This document shows, in pieces, positions 18,093 through 27,541 of a stretch of DNA of 64,000 bases (position 1 is its first letter; every line of letters starts with the position of its first letter). The DNA lies in NCBI RefSeq assembly GCF_000271845.1, contig NZ_JH719393.1:248001-312000 (forward strand). Direction: 5' to 3'. Below the pieces are notes generated by a model that ran no database searches, had not been told where the DNA came from, and saw nothing but the letters and a program-made list of their open reading frames with translations. Position numbers and translations under genes: made by a program. This DNA comes from Rhizobium leguminosarum bv. trifolii WSM2297 (GTDB taxonomy: Bacteria > Pseudomonadota > Alphaproteobacteria > Rhizobiales > Rhizobiaceae).

Positions 18093-19379
18093 TCAGATGT
18101 CTTCCCACGGGAAGCTGTCCAGCCGCTCCGCGCCCTCGGCCGTGATCAGGGCCTGGGTTTCCAGTTTGATGCTCTCGGACCCGGCCTCGGCGATCAGGCT
18201 TTCGACGTTGAGCACCATGTTCTCCTCGATGATGCCGCTGAAATCGGCATCGAAATCCGGGTGCAGCGGCACCCCCGGCCATTCGTCGGCCATGCCGGTG
18301 CCGTGCAGGGCCAGGGTGTAGCGATAAGGCTGATATTTCTCCGGGATTTGCCACGACAGTTCGTTGAACTCCCGAAACGTCATGCCGGGCCTGATGACTG
18401 ACAGATTATGTTCGATCTGGTCCCTGGCTGCCGCGTAAAGCTCCTTCTGCTTGGAATTCATCGCCACATGTCCACACGTCCACGAGCGCGAGAGGTCGGC
18501 GCAATAGCCGTAGGGGCCGATCATATCGGTGTCGAAGGAGATCATCTCGCCGCGCTCGATCACGTAGTCCGAACATTCCTGATACCAGGGATTGGTTCTG
18601 GTGCCCGCGGTCAGCAGTTTGGTTTCCAGCCACTCGCCGCCGCTACGCGCATTTTCGAAGTGCAGCTCGGCCCAGATCTCCCGCTCGGTGCGGCCTGGCT
18701 CCGATACCTCGTACATCCGCGCCATGCCGGCTTCGCAGATGCGGATCGTCCAGCGCATCAGCTCGATTTCCTCGGGGCTCTTGATCGATCGCGCCCGTTC
18801 GGCCAGCTCCTGGCCGTCGAGAAGGGTAAATCCGCGTTCGGTAAGTTCGAACGCGCCTGAAGGCTCGAGCCTGTCGACGGCGATGCGTCTGTTGGCGGCA
18901 TTCCCCTTCACGATGTCGGAGATCTCGTCCGCCCAGGCCTTCAGGCGGGGTTCCACGAGGTTGCCCGCGGTGAAGAAGATCCAGGATTTCGATGGCCGGA
19001 TTTCGTCGATGCCGGACAGCCCGTCATTGACGTGTTCGGCGCCTTCGAATTCGAAAATGATCGCCGGGCCGTCGGCCAGGATCAATGCATAACGTGAGGG
19101 ATTATGCATCGTCCAGATGCTCATATTCGAGGAGTCGAAGGCATAGCGGATGTTGACGGGATCATAGAGCAGCAGGGCGCCGCAATCCCATTCGCGCATC
19201 TTCATGCGCAGCCGCTCCAGCCGGTAGCGACGCGCCTGGTCAAGCGTCGCGGGGGGCACCGGACTGATGAGAGGCCGGTCCGCTCCATCGGGATTGAGGT
19301 AGGCCTGCTTGCGCTCGTCCTTGAAGACGGCCGAGCCGGTCAGCTCGACGGAATCGTTTTCGTCTCGCAACATCGGCAT
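18093..19379 (-). CDS. DddP-type M24 metalloprotein (DMSP lyase-like)
   Basis: A 428-residue M24B (Xaa-Pro peptidase fold) protein that by eye aligns along its length with marine DddP. Shared blocks include LLxDPxNIRYAxDxxNM near residue 71, GGEWxETxLLxxGxRTNPW near 248 and DEWP near 365. Metal ligands D283, D285, D295, H359, E393 and E407 sit at the DddP spacing (D295, D297, D307, H371, E406, E421). D365 corresponds to the proposed catalytic D377. Known DddP enzymes split DMSP to acrylate and DMS. It is the third gene of the Rieske-reductase-M24 operon. A hydrolase of another betaine cannot be excluded. Confidence 0.82.
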   Translation of the reverse strand: MPMLRDENDSVELTGSAVFKDERKQAYLNPDGADRPLISPVPPATLDQARRYRLERLRMKMREWDCGALLLYDPVNIRYAFDSSNMSIWTMHNPSRYALILADGPAIIFEFEGAEHVNDGLSGIDEIRPSKSWIFFTAGNLVEPRLKAWADEISDIVKGNAANRRIAVDRLEPSGAFELTERGFTLLDGQELAERARSIKSPEEIELMRWTIRICEAGMARMYEVSEPGRTEREIWAELHFENARSGGEWLETKLLTAGTRTNPWYQECSDYVIERGEMISFDTDMIGPYGYCADLSRSWTCGHVAMNSKQKELYAAARDQIEHNLSVIRPGMTFREFNELSWQIPEKYQPYRYTLALHGTGMADEWPGVPLHPDFDADFSGIIEENMVLNVESLIAEAGSESIKLETQALITAEGAERLDSFPWEDI

Positions 19380-19412
19380 GATCCCTGTTGTCGGTGAGTA
19401 TTGCGGTGTCGC

Positions 19413-20501
19413 TCAGCGTTCGATGACGAGATCGCTGAGCGGCTTCGAGCAGCAGGGCAGGAAAAAGCCGGCGTCGATCTCGCGTTGCCGGATACCGCCA
19501 TTATGGTTCATCTCCACCGAGCCGGAGACAAGCTTCGACTTGCAGGTTCCACAGACCCCGTTCGAGCACGAGGAGGGCAGGCGGACGCTGCCCTTCTTTG
19601 CCGCTGAAAGCACGGTCTGGTCCGACGGGACTTCCAACGTCTTATTCTGTTTCGAGAATTCGACCTGGAAAGCCCTCGTCGTCGGCCGTGCTTCGACTTC
19701 GAGGCCTGGCTCGTCGATGACCGCGGCGTCGAAGCTCTCTTCGATATAATTTTCTGCCGGGACGCCGAGAGCAGCCGTTATCGATCGCGCCGCCGCCATG
19801 AACGGGGCGGGACCGCAGCACATGACGACGCGTTCGGCGATGTCGGGAACGGCAAGCTTGAGGAATTCCGGCGAGATCCGGCCGGTCAGCCCTGGCCATG
19901 ATAATTCGCCGGCGACCGTCTCGGGAAGAAACTGGAGACGCAGTCCCTTCATCCTCGCTGCGAGCCCCGAAAGGTCATGGCGAAAGATCAGATCGGCAGG
20001 CGTTCTCGCCGCGTGCAGGAAGACGATGTCCGACGCTTCGTAGCGGTCTGCCAGATCCCGCGTGATCGACATGACGGGCGTGATGCCCGAACCTCCGGAG
20101 AGTAGCAGAAGCTTGATCTTCTTGCCGTTGGGCCGGACGAAATGACCAAGCGGTCCCTGACCCTTGACGGTCATGCCTGGCGCCATGTGGTCATGGAGCC
20201 AGTTTGATATCCTGCCGCCGGGCACGCGCTTGACCGTCACCGTAAAGGCGTTGCTTCGATGGGGCGACGACGAGATGCTGTAGCATCGTGCCTCGCCATC
20301 CGAACCCGTCGGGAAGTCGAACAGAAAATACTGGCCGGCATCGAAGTGGAAATGCTTGCCTTCGGGCGACGCGAACGTGAAGCTTTTCACGTCATGCGTC
20401 TCCTGATGGACGTCGAGACAGACGAGGGTCTCGTCCGTCTCCGGATCCCAGACCTGCTGCGCGCTCTGACCTAGACGCATGGATGTGAGATCAATACCCA
20501 T
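19413..20501 (-). CDS. Ferredoxin-NAD(P)H reductase of a Rieske oxygenase (GbcB/CntB-like)
   Basis: A 362-residue electron-transfer partner for the neighbouring Rieske oxygenase. Domain order: FAD-binding barrel (FDAGQYFLFDFP; ARCYSISSSP), NAD domain (LLLLSGGSGITPVMSITRDL; VVMCCGPAPFMAAA), and a C-terminal plant-type [2Fe-2S] domain with C-x4-C-x2-C (SSCSNGVCGTCKSKL) and a distal Cys in FLPCC. ATG 20501 was chosen because it overlaps the oxygenase stop by 11 bases (CATGGGTATTGA). Longer frames run through the oxygenase gene and are not plausible. Confidence 0.9.
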   Translation of the reverse strand: MGIDLTSMRLGQSAQQVWDPETDETLVCLDVHQETHDVKSFTFASPEGKHFHFDAGQYFLFDFPTGSDGEARCYSISSSPHRSNAFTVTVKRVPGGRISNWLHDHMAPGMTVKGQGPLGHFVRPNGKKIKLLLLSGGSGITPVMSITRDLADRYEASDIVFLHAARTPADLIFRHDLSGLAARMKGLRLQFLPETVAGELSWPGLTGRISPEFLKLAVPDIAERVVMCCGPAPFMAAARSITAALGVPAENYIEESFDAAVIDEPGLEVEARPTTRAFQVEFSKQNKTLEVPSDQTVLSAAKKGSVRLPSSCSNGVCGTCKSKLVSGSVEMNHNGGIRQREIDAGFFLPCCSKPLSDLVIER

Positions 20502-21744
20502 GAGCGCGCATCCGGTCGATGTACCAGGTAGCGAACTTGTCGAGGTTCGTCTCGGAGAAGCGGGAATAGGGGCCCGGCTGATAGGCGGGATCCGTTGCGC
20601 CGGCGTGAGAGCGGGCGACGAGATCGGCGTCCTGATCCGTCGTTGCGACCCAGACATCCGTCAGCTTGTCGAGATCGTAGTCGACCCCTTCGACGGCGTC
20701 CTTGTGGACCAGCCACTTGGTACGGACCAGCGTCTTGCCCGCCGAGAGCGGGATGACGGTTGCGACCACCGCATGGTCGCCCATGAAGTGGTTCCAGCTG
20801 TTATGACCCCAGAGATGGGTGTCGCCGAGATCCTTGCGGGTCATTTGTCCGAGAAGTTTAGACGATGCGGCGGTGGCGTCGTGGGTCTGGGATTCGCCGG
20901 CGCCTGCGATGATCAGCCGCTGCGTGCGGAAGTTGGTGGCGCAGTCGGCGAGCTGTTCGACGGCAGCCGAGGGAAAGCCGTCGGCTTCCCATGCCTTGGT
21001 CCGCTCTTCATACATCCTGAAATGCTCTTCGGCCTGTTCGCGATCCTCCGGGCTCAGCGTCTCAGGGTCGAAACCGAAGTCGAGATCGACGAAGGAGACG
21101 CAGAGTTCCGGATGGTTGGCGGAGCAGTGATAGCACTCGCGATTGTTCTCCATCGTCAGCTTCCAGTTGCCGTCCTCGATGACATCGGTCTGGTGCGCGA
21201 TCTTGGTATTGCGGATATCGTAGGGCGCGAGGCGCTCGACCATCGCCTGTTCGAGGCCGGCAATGTCCTCGGGCGGATTGTCGGAGAGGCAGACGTAGAT
21301 CAGGCCGCCGATCGATTTGAAGGTAACCGGCTTGAGACCATGGCAGTCCTTGTCGAAATCCTTGCCCATATGGGGCGCGTAGCTGAGCTCGCCCGTCAGC
21401 TCATAGGTCCAGGTGTGATAGGGACAGACGAGCTTCGAAACGATCGTGTTGCCGGGGTTGAGAAGACGGGAGCCGCGATGGCGGCAGACATTGTGCAGCA
21501 CCCGAATTTCACCGTCGTCGTCGCGCAGCAGGATCAGGCTCGTCTTGCCGATATCGATCACCGTGGCGTCGCCGGGTTCGGGGACATCACAGTCGAGGCC
21601 GACACAAATCCAGTGCTTGTGGAAGAAGACGTCGATATCAGCTTCGAAAACGTCTTCTCTGACATAGAGGCCGGCCGGAAGCGAATGACCTTCAGAGCGG
21701 GAGTCGAGCAGTGCTGAAATGGAAGATGGGAGCCTGTTTAGCAT
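20491..21744 (-). CDS. Rieske-type oxygenase alpha subunit (Stc2/GbcA/CntA-like demethylase)
   Basis: A 417-residue terminal oxygenase. Rieske [2Fe-2S] ligands are C87, H89, C107 and H110 (C-x-H-x17-C-x2-H). The mononuclear iron triad is H206, H211 and D371 (NRECYHCSANH; TTDQDAD). E203 replaces the usual bridging Asp, as in the quaternary-ammonium group (CntA, GbcA, Stc2). Likely reaction: first N-demethylation of a betaine such as stachydrine, releasing formaldehyde. It begins the Rieske-reductase-M24 operon, divergent from a LysR gene. Confidence 0.9.
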   Translation of the reverse strand: MLNRLPSSISALLDSRSEGHSLPAGLYVREDVFEADIDVFFHKHWICVGLDCDVPEPGDATVIDIGKTSLILLRDDDGEIRVLHNVCRHRGSRLLNPGNTIVSKLVCPYHTWTYELTGELSYAPHMGKDFDKDCHGLKPVTFKSIGGLIYVCLSDNPPEDIAGLEQAMVERLAPYDIRNTKIAHQTDVIEDGNWKLTMENNRECYHCSANHPELCVSFVDLDFGFDPETLSPEDREQAEEHFRMYEERTKAWEADGFPSAAVEQLADCATNFRTQRLIIAGAGESQTHDATAASSKLLGQMTRKDLGDTHLWGHNSWNHFMGDHAVVATVIPLSAGKTLVRTKWLVHKDAVEGVDYDLDKLTDVWVATTDQDADLVARSHAGATDPAYQPGPYSRFSETNLDKFATWYIDRMRAHGY

Positions 21745-21752
21745 CAGAACCT

Positions 21753-21827
21753 CTTATGTGAGAGTTTCCCTAGATTGCGCTTGCAGTGCTGGGCTTTCAA
21801 CGGCATAAAAAATCACGCTCGCATAAG
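21753..21827. promoter_or_regulatory. Inverted half-sites in the LysR-Rieske divergent promoter
   Basis: CTTATGTGAG (21753-21762) and CTCGCATAAG (21818-21827) are inverted copies with one mismatch, 55 bases apart. A related palindromic stretch, TTCTCATGTGAAGAG, follows before the LysR start. They sit in the only gap between the Rieske and LysR genes and are candidate LysR sites. Confidence 0.45.
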
Positions 21828-21851
21828 TTTTTCTCATGTGAAGAGGCCGAG

Positions 21852-22739
21852 ATGCAATTTCGAAGACGGCTTCCGTCGCTGACCGCATTGGTGACCCTGG
21901 AGGCGGTGCTGCGCAGGAAAAGCTTCACCCTGGCAGCAAGCGAACTCGGGGTCACCCAAGCCGCGGTCAGCCGGCAGATCGCGTTGCTGGAGGAGGAGTT
22001 CGGCCTGGCCTTATTCGTGCGCAAGCATCGCGCGATCGAGCCGACGGCGGCGTGCATCAGCCTTGGCGCGACACTGGCGAAGAGTTTCGCCGATATCGCC
22101 GAGAGTGTGGAAGCGCTTCAGTCGCGCAGTCAGGACGTGGTGACGATCGGCGCAACCGTTGCATTCTCTTCCTTCTGGTTGCTGCCGCGGCTGGCTGAAT
22201 TCCGCCGCGCCAATCCTGGCATTCTGGTGCGGGTGATATCCCAGGACAGCCCGATTGCGCTGGACGGCGGGGAGGTCGACGTGGCGATTCGCTACGGCCT
22301 GCCTCCCTTCAGCGATGGAACGGTCATCGCCTCGCGCGGCGATGTCATTTCCCCCGTCTGCTCTCCCGACTATCTCCGGCGTCGAGGAGATGGTCCGCTC
22401 GGCTCGGCGGACGAATTCATCGAAACGGATGTTGTCGATCGTTCCTGGTATAGCTGGTCGCAATGGGTTTCGTTCACCGGCGCCAATATCGAGGTCAAGC
22501 CGTCGCTTCGGTTCAGCCATTATACCGAGACCATCGCCGCCGCACGCGCCGGGCAGGGCATTGCCTTGGGATGGCGCATGCTGATCGGCACTTTTCTCGA
22601 TGACGGAACCCTGGTGCGCGCCGAAGAAAGCGAGCTTGCCGCGGAAGATCGCTATAACGTGATAGTGCCTGTCAAAGCCAAGCGCAGTAATGCCCGCGAC
22701 CTCGCCGCCGCCTGGCTGACCGCATCGCTGCACGGTTGA
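21852..22739 (+). CDS. LysR family transcriptional regulator (GcvA-like)
   Basis: A 295-residue LysR regulator. The N-terminal winged HTH (residues ~7-65) reads LAASELGVTQAAVSRQIALLEEEF, and a periplasmic-binding-like effector domain fills the rest. ATG 21852 was chosen because an AAGAGG box lies just upstream; the frame extends further but without a site. It is divergent from the Rieske operon, which it probably controls in response to a pathway compound. It ends directly against the convergent acyltransferase gene. Confidence 0.88.
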   Translation: MQFRRRLPSLTALVTLEAVLRRKSFTLAASELGVTQAAVSRQIALLEEEFGLALFVRKHRAIEPTAACISLGATLAKSFADIAESVEALQSRSQDVVTIGATVAFSSFWLLPRLAEFRRANPGILVRVISQDSPIALDGGEVDVAIRYGLPPFSDGTVIASRGDVISPVCSPDYLRRRGDGPLGSADEFIETDVVDRSWYSWSQWVSFTGANIEVKPSLRFSHYTETIAAARAGQGIALGWRMLIGTFLDDGTLVRAEESELAAEDRYNVIVPVKAKRSNARDLAAAWLTASLHG

Positions 22740-24392
22740 TCATAAGCCGAGCCCGGACGTTGCCGTCCGGTGCACACCTTGCGGGACGAAGGTGAACCGA
22801 TCCGACAGACCCAGAAAATCCGCGGCCAGATGAACGACGGAAAGCCACATTTCCGTTCCCTGCAGGCTCGGTTCACCGCCGTCGGCGAATGGAAAGCCCT
22901 CGCCATCCCGCCATCGACCCAAGGCTCTTGAGATGAGATTGCGGGCGATCACCTCGCCATCGGCTCGCCTGTAATCGGTTTGCCGGGCAATCAGCAGCAG
23001 CGGATGGATCGTATCGAGCAGGTTACACGCATTGTATTGCGCGCCAACAAAACCCTTGTGATTGCGATAATTGAGGTGAACCGTTTCGAGCGAAGCCTGC
23101 GGGTGGGGAAGCGGAAGGCCGAATTGCGCGTAGGTGCCGCGCGTCAGGCGATAAAAGCCGTTCACCGGCTGCAGCCATCCTTCCAGCGCCGTCGGCTCGC
23201 CCCATAGGCCGGAGACGGTATTGGCATTGCGGCCCAGCCACTCGAAGAGCGCCTGGCGGGGACCTCTGATGCCGAAATGCCTGGCATTGAAGTACATGGC
23301 GGTGCCGATGGCATCGACCACGCTGCCGGCGTGCCATGCCCGGCTCGACCAGGGCAAGGCGCTCAGCCATTGCTCCAGCTCGTCAGCGCCGAGCTGTACC
23401 GCCTGGATGGGGTGTCGTGGCCCAGAGCCAAGCAGCTCAAGTGCATAGCCGACCGAAAGGATGTTGTAGAGTGCCTTCGGATCTTCCCTCAACGCCCGGT
23501 CATTCACACGGGAATGCTCTTCCGGGAAAAGGCCGGTCTCGCGATCCTGAAGCCCTTGGAGAAGCGCGACGGTCTCCGACGGAACGAGGCCCGCCGGCAA
23601 GTGGCCGAAACCGGCGGCGATCTCGATTGCATCGCATAGATGCCGGATCGCCGGTCTCCTGACGCCGTCCGCCTCCAGCGATTCATAGGATTCCGACGTT
23701 TTCCAGCGTGCGAGAATATCCGGCCATTGCTCTTTGGCTTTCTGGCCAAGCCTGACCAGTTGATCTTCGACGTCTGCAGAGCCGGATTTCTTCGCCGCCG
23801 AGCCCCGGCTTCGAAGCACCCTTGCCGGAACGCCGCCGGCAATCGACAAAGCGGGAATGTCCTGCGTGACCACGGCCCCGGCGGCGATCACCGCACCATT
23901 TCCGATCGTGACGCCATCAAGGATTACGCAATTTGCGCCGATCCAGACATCGTCACCGATCACGATGCCGAGGCTGATGACTCCCTGGCGGTGTATAGGT
24001 CGATCAGGATCGTCGAAGCCGTGATTGAAGCCGACAATCGATGCGTGCGAGGCAATCCGTACCCCATTGCCGCATGTCACCTTGCCGGACACGCAGGCAT
24101 AGGGATTGATGCTGCAGTCGTCGCCGAGGATCACGTCACCTCGAACGAGCGCGTGCCCGGCGATCCAGGACCGCTCGCCCATCGCCAGGCTTTCGGTGAA
24201 GATCGCGGCACCCTCGGCAATATAGGATGTCTCGGCCAATTCAGCCCCGCACGCCCGCCGAAGCTCCGCCTTGCGGGCGAGGTGCGAGGGATGATCGAGG
24301 TCGGATGCAATGCGTTCCCACGGAAGATATTGAAGCCTGCGCGCTTCCCCATCTTCGCTCGCCGATGTTTGCGGACGATTGGCGTGATCCAT
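22740..24392 (-). CDS. Two-domain hexapeptide-repeat acyltransferase with C-terminal helical domain
   Basis: About 550 residues. Residues ~45-205 form a left-handed beta-helix acyltransferase: repeated I/V-G-x4 hexads (IGDDVWIGANCVILDGVTIG, NGAVIAAGAVVTQDIP, VPARVLRSRG). After a linker, residues ~240-545 are a different, Trp-rich domain that resembles an alpha/alpha-toroid (cyclase or lyase-like); I cannot name it. Start at ATG 24392, behind AGGAGC. Substrate unknown. The combination is longer than the usual ~200-residue CatB/NodL-type enzymes. Its end abuts the LysR gene tail to tail. Confidence 0.7.
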   Translation of the reverse strand: MDHANRPQTSASEDGEARRLQYLPWERIASDLDHPSHLARKAELRRACGAELAETSYIAEGAAIFTESLAMGERSWIAGHALVRGDVILGDDCSINPYACVSGKVTCGNGVRIASHASIVGFNHGFDDPDRPIHRQGVISLGIVIGDDVWIGANCVILDGVTIGNGAVIAAGAVVTQDIPALSIAGGVPARVLRSRGSAAKKSGSADVEDQLVRLGQKAKEQWPDILARWKTSESYESLEADGVRRPAIRHLCDAIEIAAGFGHLPAGLVPSETVALLQGLQDRETGLFPEEHSRVNDRALREDPKALYNILSVGYALELLGSGPRHPIQAVQLGADELEQWLSALPWSSRAWHAGSVVDAIGTAMYFNARHFGIRGPRQALFEWLGRNANTVSGLWGEPTALEGWLQPVNGFYRLTRGTYAQFGLPLPHPQASLETVHLNYRNHKGFVGAQYNACNLLDTIHPLLLIARQTDYRRADGEVIARNLISRALGRWRDGEGFPFADGGEPSLQGTEMWLSVVHLAADFLGLSDRFTFVPQGVHRTATSGLGL

Positions 24393-24523
24393 CCTGCTCC
24401 TCATTCGCGGATTCGGCTGCCGAATATTCGTCTGCCTTCAGCGGTCGTTTGGCGCCCGGCATCAGACAGCGTGATCCGGTCGAAAGCAAGACTGCCGACG
24501 ATGATAACCAGAACGCGCTCAGG

Positions 24524-25270
24524 TCAGACGGGCTGAGCCGTAGGCCGGAACAGGATTTCGTTGATATCGACATTGTCGGGCTCGTTCACCGCGAAGGCGA
24601 CCGTTCGGGCGAAGGTGTCGGCGCCGATGGCGATCTGGCTGACGAACTCCTTCGTGCCCGCCTGAATGTCCTTTTCGCTGATATGTTCGAGGAGCTCGGT
24701 GCTGACCGCGCCGGGTGAAATGATCGTCGTGCGAATATTATACGGCTTCACTTCCCCTCGCAGCCCTTCCGAGAGGGCGCGGACGGCGAACTTCGTGGCG
24801 CAATAGACGGCAGCACCTGGATCGACCACATGGCCGTAGACCGAGGACACGTTGATGATGTGCCCAGACTTCTGCGTCTTCATATGGGGAAGCGCTGCCG
24901 CGATGCCGTAGAGCACGCCCTTTATATTCACGTCGATCATGCGATCCCATTCGTCGACTTTGAGCCGTTCGAGCGGCGCGAGCGGCATCAGGCCCGCATT
25001 GTTCAGCATCACATCGATACGACCGTACGCATCGACCGCCGCGTCGACGAGGTTCTTGACCTGATATCGATCCGTTACATCGGTCTGGACGGCCTTGGCC
25101 CTATAGCCTTTGCCGGTCAGTTCCGCAGCCAGTGCGGTGATGCGATCGCTGCGGCGCGCCCCGAGGACGACCGAGGCGCCGCGCTCGGCGAGGTGACGTG
25201 CGGTGGCTTCGCCAAGTCCGCTGCTTGCCCCGGTGATGACGACGACTTTGTTTGTGATTCCTTCAGACAT
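24524..25270 (-). CDS. SDR family NAD(P)-dependent oxidoreductase
   Basis: A 248-residue classical short-chain dehydrogenase. Cofactor motif [23 protein letters not shown] near residue 87; catalytic S and Y-x3-K in [23 protein letters not shown] 25270 (MSEGITNK) has an AGGAGA box. It follows the MFS gene by 31 nt in the same direction, so it is probably one operon with it. It resembles SDRs of the YdfG/serine dehydrogenase-like group, but the substrate is not readable. Confidence 0.88.
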   Translation of the reverse strand: MSEGITNKVVVITGASSGLGEATARHLAERGASVVLGARRSDRITALAAELTGKGYRAKAVQTDVTDRYQVKNLVDAAVDAYGRIDVMLNNAGLMPLAPLERLKVDEWDRMIDVNIKGVLYGIAAALPHMKTQKSGHIINVSSVYGHVVDPGAAVYCATKFAVRALSEGLRGEVKPYNIRTTIISPGAVSTELLEHISEKDIQAGTKEFVSQIAIGADTFARTVAFAVNEPDNVDINEILFRPTAQPV

Positions 25271-25301
25271 GACGATCTCCTGGTTTGAGGCTTCGGAAGG
25301 T

Positions 25302-26489
25302 TCAGGCACGACGGCCGGCTAGGGCGGCAAGGGCAGCCGAACCGGTGAGAAGGCAGGCGGCCAGAAGGAAGGTGCTCCACCATCCCGTGGTGTCGAACAA
25401 TACGCCGCCGGCGAAAGCGCCGCCAGCAATGGCGAGTTGGATCAGCGCCACTTGCAGTCCACCTGCCGCTTCCAGCTCGCCGGGGACGATCGCGGCCATC
25501 CAGGTGTTCCAGGCGACCGGAATAGGGGTGGAGAAAAATCCCCACAGGACGAGCAGAGATACGGTAATCGCCGCAATCGGGCTGAGAGCGATCAGCAGCA
25601 AGGCAAGGATCGCCAGAGCAGCCGGCAATCCGACGAGAAAGAGCAGGAGGTGCCGCCGGGCGAGGAAGCCGATAACGGAGGTTCCTGCCAGGCCGCCGAC
25701 GCCAAGGCCGAGAAGCACCATGGACAGGGTATTCAATCCCAATCCCGTGACGACCTCGAGGAACGGACGAAGGTAAATGGAGAGTGCGTTCTGGCCGATG
25801 AAGGCGAGACCGGTCGCCGCCATTCCAACCGCGAATGTGCGATTTCGCAGCAGCCCGAGGATGTTGGCCGCCGAGACGATGGCAGTTGCCGGCATCCTCG
25901 GCAGGACGACCAGTTGCCAGGCGAGTGCGGCCATTCCGATCGGCACGGTGACCAGGAAGGCACCGCGCCATCCGATCAGCCCGCCGAGGAAGCTGCCGAG
26001 CGGTGCGGCAAGGACGAGCGCGAATGCGGTGCCGCCCTGCAGCAGGGCGATAGCCTTGGGCAGGTCATGGCTGGAGGCCAGGCGTGACAGAATAGCCGTC
26101 GACAGCGACCAGAAGCCGCCGATCGACATGCCGACCAGAGCCCGTCCGACGAGAAAGACGAGGAAGTTCGGCGCAAGGGCAACCGCCAGGCTCGAAGCAA
26201 CCAGAACCACCGTATAGAGCAGGACGACAGTCTTCCGGTCGATCTTCGCCAGGAAAGCATTGCCGAAAAGGCTGGTGACAACCGCAAAGACGCCCGACAC
26301 GGTGATCGCCATCCCGGCCTGGCCCTCAGACACCGAGAGCTCCGCAGCGATCGGGATCAGAAGGCTGACAGGCAGGAACTCCAGCCCCACGAGAAGAAAG
26401 GTAAGAAGCGAGAGACAGGTCACCGCCGCCCACGGGGTTGCTGCGCCTTCAATCGTCGGCGCCTCATCCAATGTCAGCTCAATGGTCAT
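25302..26489 (-). CDS. MFS transporter
   Basis: A 395-residue major facilitator with about 12 membrane spans. The family cytoplasmic motif appears near residue 80 as [15 protein letters not shown] (a variant of the G-x3-D-R-x-G-R motif). ATG 26489 sits behind AGGAGA; an in-frame upstream ATG at 26585 overlaps the LysR start and is rejected. It resembles the YdhP/NepI (arabinose/purine efflux-like) group, suggesting efflux of a small hydrophilic compound. It is divergent from a LysR gene at 26585 and co-directional with the SDR gene. Confidence 0.85.
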   Translation of the reverse strand: MTIELTLDEAPTIEGAATPWAAVTCLSLLTFLLVGLEFLPVSLLIPIAAELSVSEGQAGMAITVSGVFAVVTSLFGNAFLAKIDRKTVVLLYTVVLVASSLAVALAPNFLVFLVGRALVGMSIGGFWSLSTAILSRLASSHDLPKAIALLQGGTAFALVLAAPLGSFLGGLIGWRGAFLVTVPIGMAALAWQLVVLPRMPATAIVSAANILGLLRNRTFAVGMAATGLAFIGQNALSIYLRPFLEVVTGLGLNTLSMVLLGLGVGGLAGTSVIGFLARRHLLLFLVGLPAALAILALLLIALSPIAAITVSLLVLWGFFSTPIPVAWNTWMAAIVPGELEAAGGLQVALIQLAIAGGAFAGGVLFDTTGWWSTFLLAACLLTGSAALAALAGRRA

Positions 26490-26584
26490 CCATGCTCTCC
26501 TGTCCGTTGCGGAGATAAATAACCGCGCTGGTTTTGCGCGACTAGGAGCTATAATCTGAATGTCGTGATGAAGGAGATTCAACA

Positions 26585-27481
26585 ATGCGGCGGGACGAGT
26601 TCACCGAAATGCGGGCTTTCCTGGAAGTGGCTCGGGAACGGAGTTTCACGCGCGCCGCATCGAAGCTGGGTGTGACGCGATCGGCGCTCAGCCACACGAT
26701 CGGCGCGCTTGAAGAGCGGCTCGGCGTCCGTCTTCTGTCGCGGACGACACGCGATGTCGCCCCGACGGCGGCTGGCGCGCGCCTCGTGGAAAGCATTCAA
26801 CCGCATTTCGAGAGCATTGCCGCCGGAATCAGTGCAATCAGCGCACTGCGTGGCAGGCCCTCAGGGGAAGTCCGGATCGTCTGTCCCGACGACGCCGTCG
26901 ACCTGGTGTTCCGTCCGCGACTGCCGGCATTTCTGAGCGATTACCCTGAGATTGCCGTGGAACTCTTCGTCGACAATGGATTCACAAATATCGTCGAACG
27001 CCAGTTCGACGCCGGCGTCCGGCTTGGAGAAGCGATTGCCCGCGACATGGTGGCTGTTCGCATCGGCCCCGACGTCACCTATGCCGTCGTCGGATCACCG
27101 CAGTATCTTGCGCGCCGCGCCGCGCCTTCGACCCCGCAAGACCTGACGGACCACAATTGCGTCAACCTTCGGCTTCCGACTTCGGGCGGGCTCTACGCCT
27201 GGGAGTTCGAAAGGGACGGTCGCGACTTTAGTGTCCGGGTCGAGGGCCAGCTGACGATGAGCCATATAGGACCGGCGATCAATGCCGCCCTTGACGGCAT
27301 CGGCCTCGCCTATGCGCCGAAGGATCTCGTCCGGCCATACCTCGACAGCGGCCAGTTGCAGGAAGTGCTGGCGGACTGGGCTCCGACCTTTCAAGGCTAT
27401 CGCCTCTATTACCCCAGCCGGCGCCATCCATCGCCGGCTTTCTCTGCATTTGTCGAAGCCTTTCGCTACCGGCATAGGTAG
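26585..27481 (+). CDS. LysR family transcriptional regulator
   Basis: A 298-residue LysR protein. The N-terminal HTH spans residues ~5-62 (AASKLGVTRSALSHTIGALEERLG), and the effector domain follows. A good GAAGGAGA box precedes ATG. It is divergent from the MFS-SDR operon over a 95-nt gap, so it is the probable regulator of that pair. Convergent with putR. Confidence 0.9.
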   Translation: MRRDEFTEMRAFLEVARERSFTRAASKLGVTRSALSHTIGALEERLGVRLLSRTTRDVAPTAAGARLVESIQPHFESIAAGISAISALRGRPSGEVRIVCPDDAVDLVFRPRLPAFLSDYPEIAVELFVDNGFTNIVERQFDAGVRLGEAIARDMVAVRIGPDVTYAVVGSPQYLARRAAPSTPQDLTDHNCVNLRLPTSGGLYAWEFERDGRDFSVRVEGQLTMSHIGPAINAALDGIGLAYAPKDLVRPYLDSGQLQEVLADWAPTFQGYRLYYPSRRHPSPAFSAFVEAFRYRHR

Positions 27482-27541
27482 GCCCAAACGCAGGTCGGGG
27501 CTTCATGCGAGAAAGTAGTTGTATCCGCCAGGGTCATATAA

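Noticed and set aside
20479..21717. A 412-codon plus-strand frame
   Set aside because: Antisense to the Rieske oxygenase.
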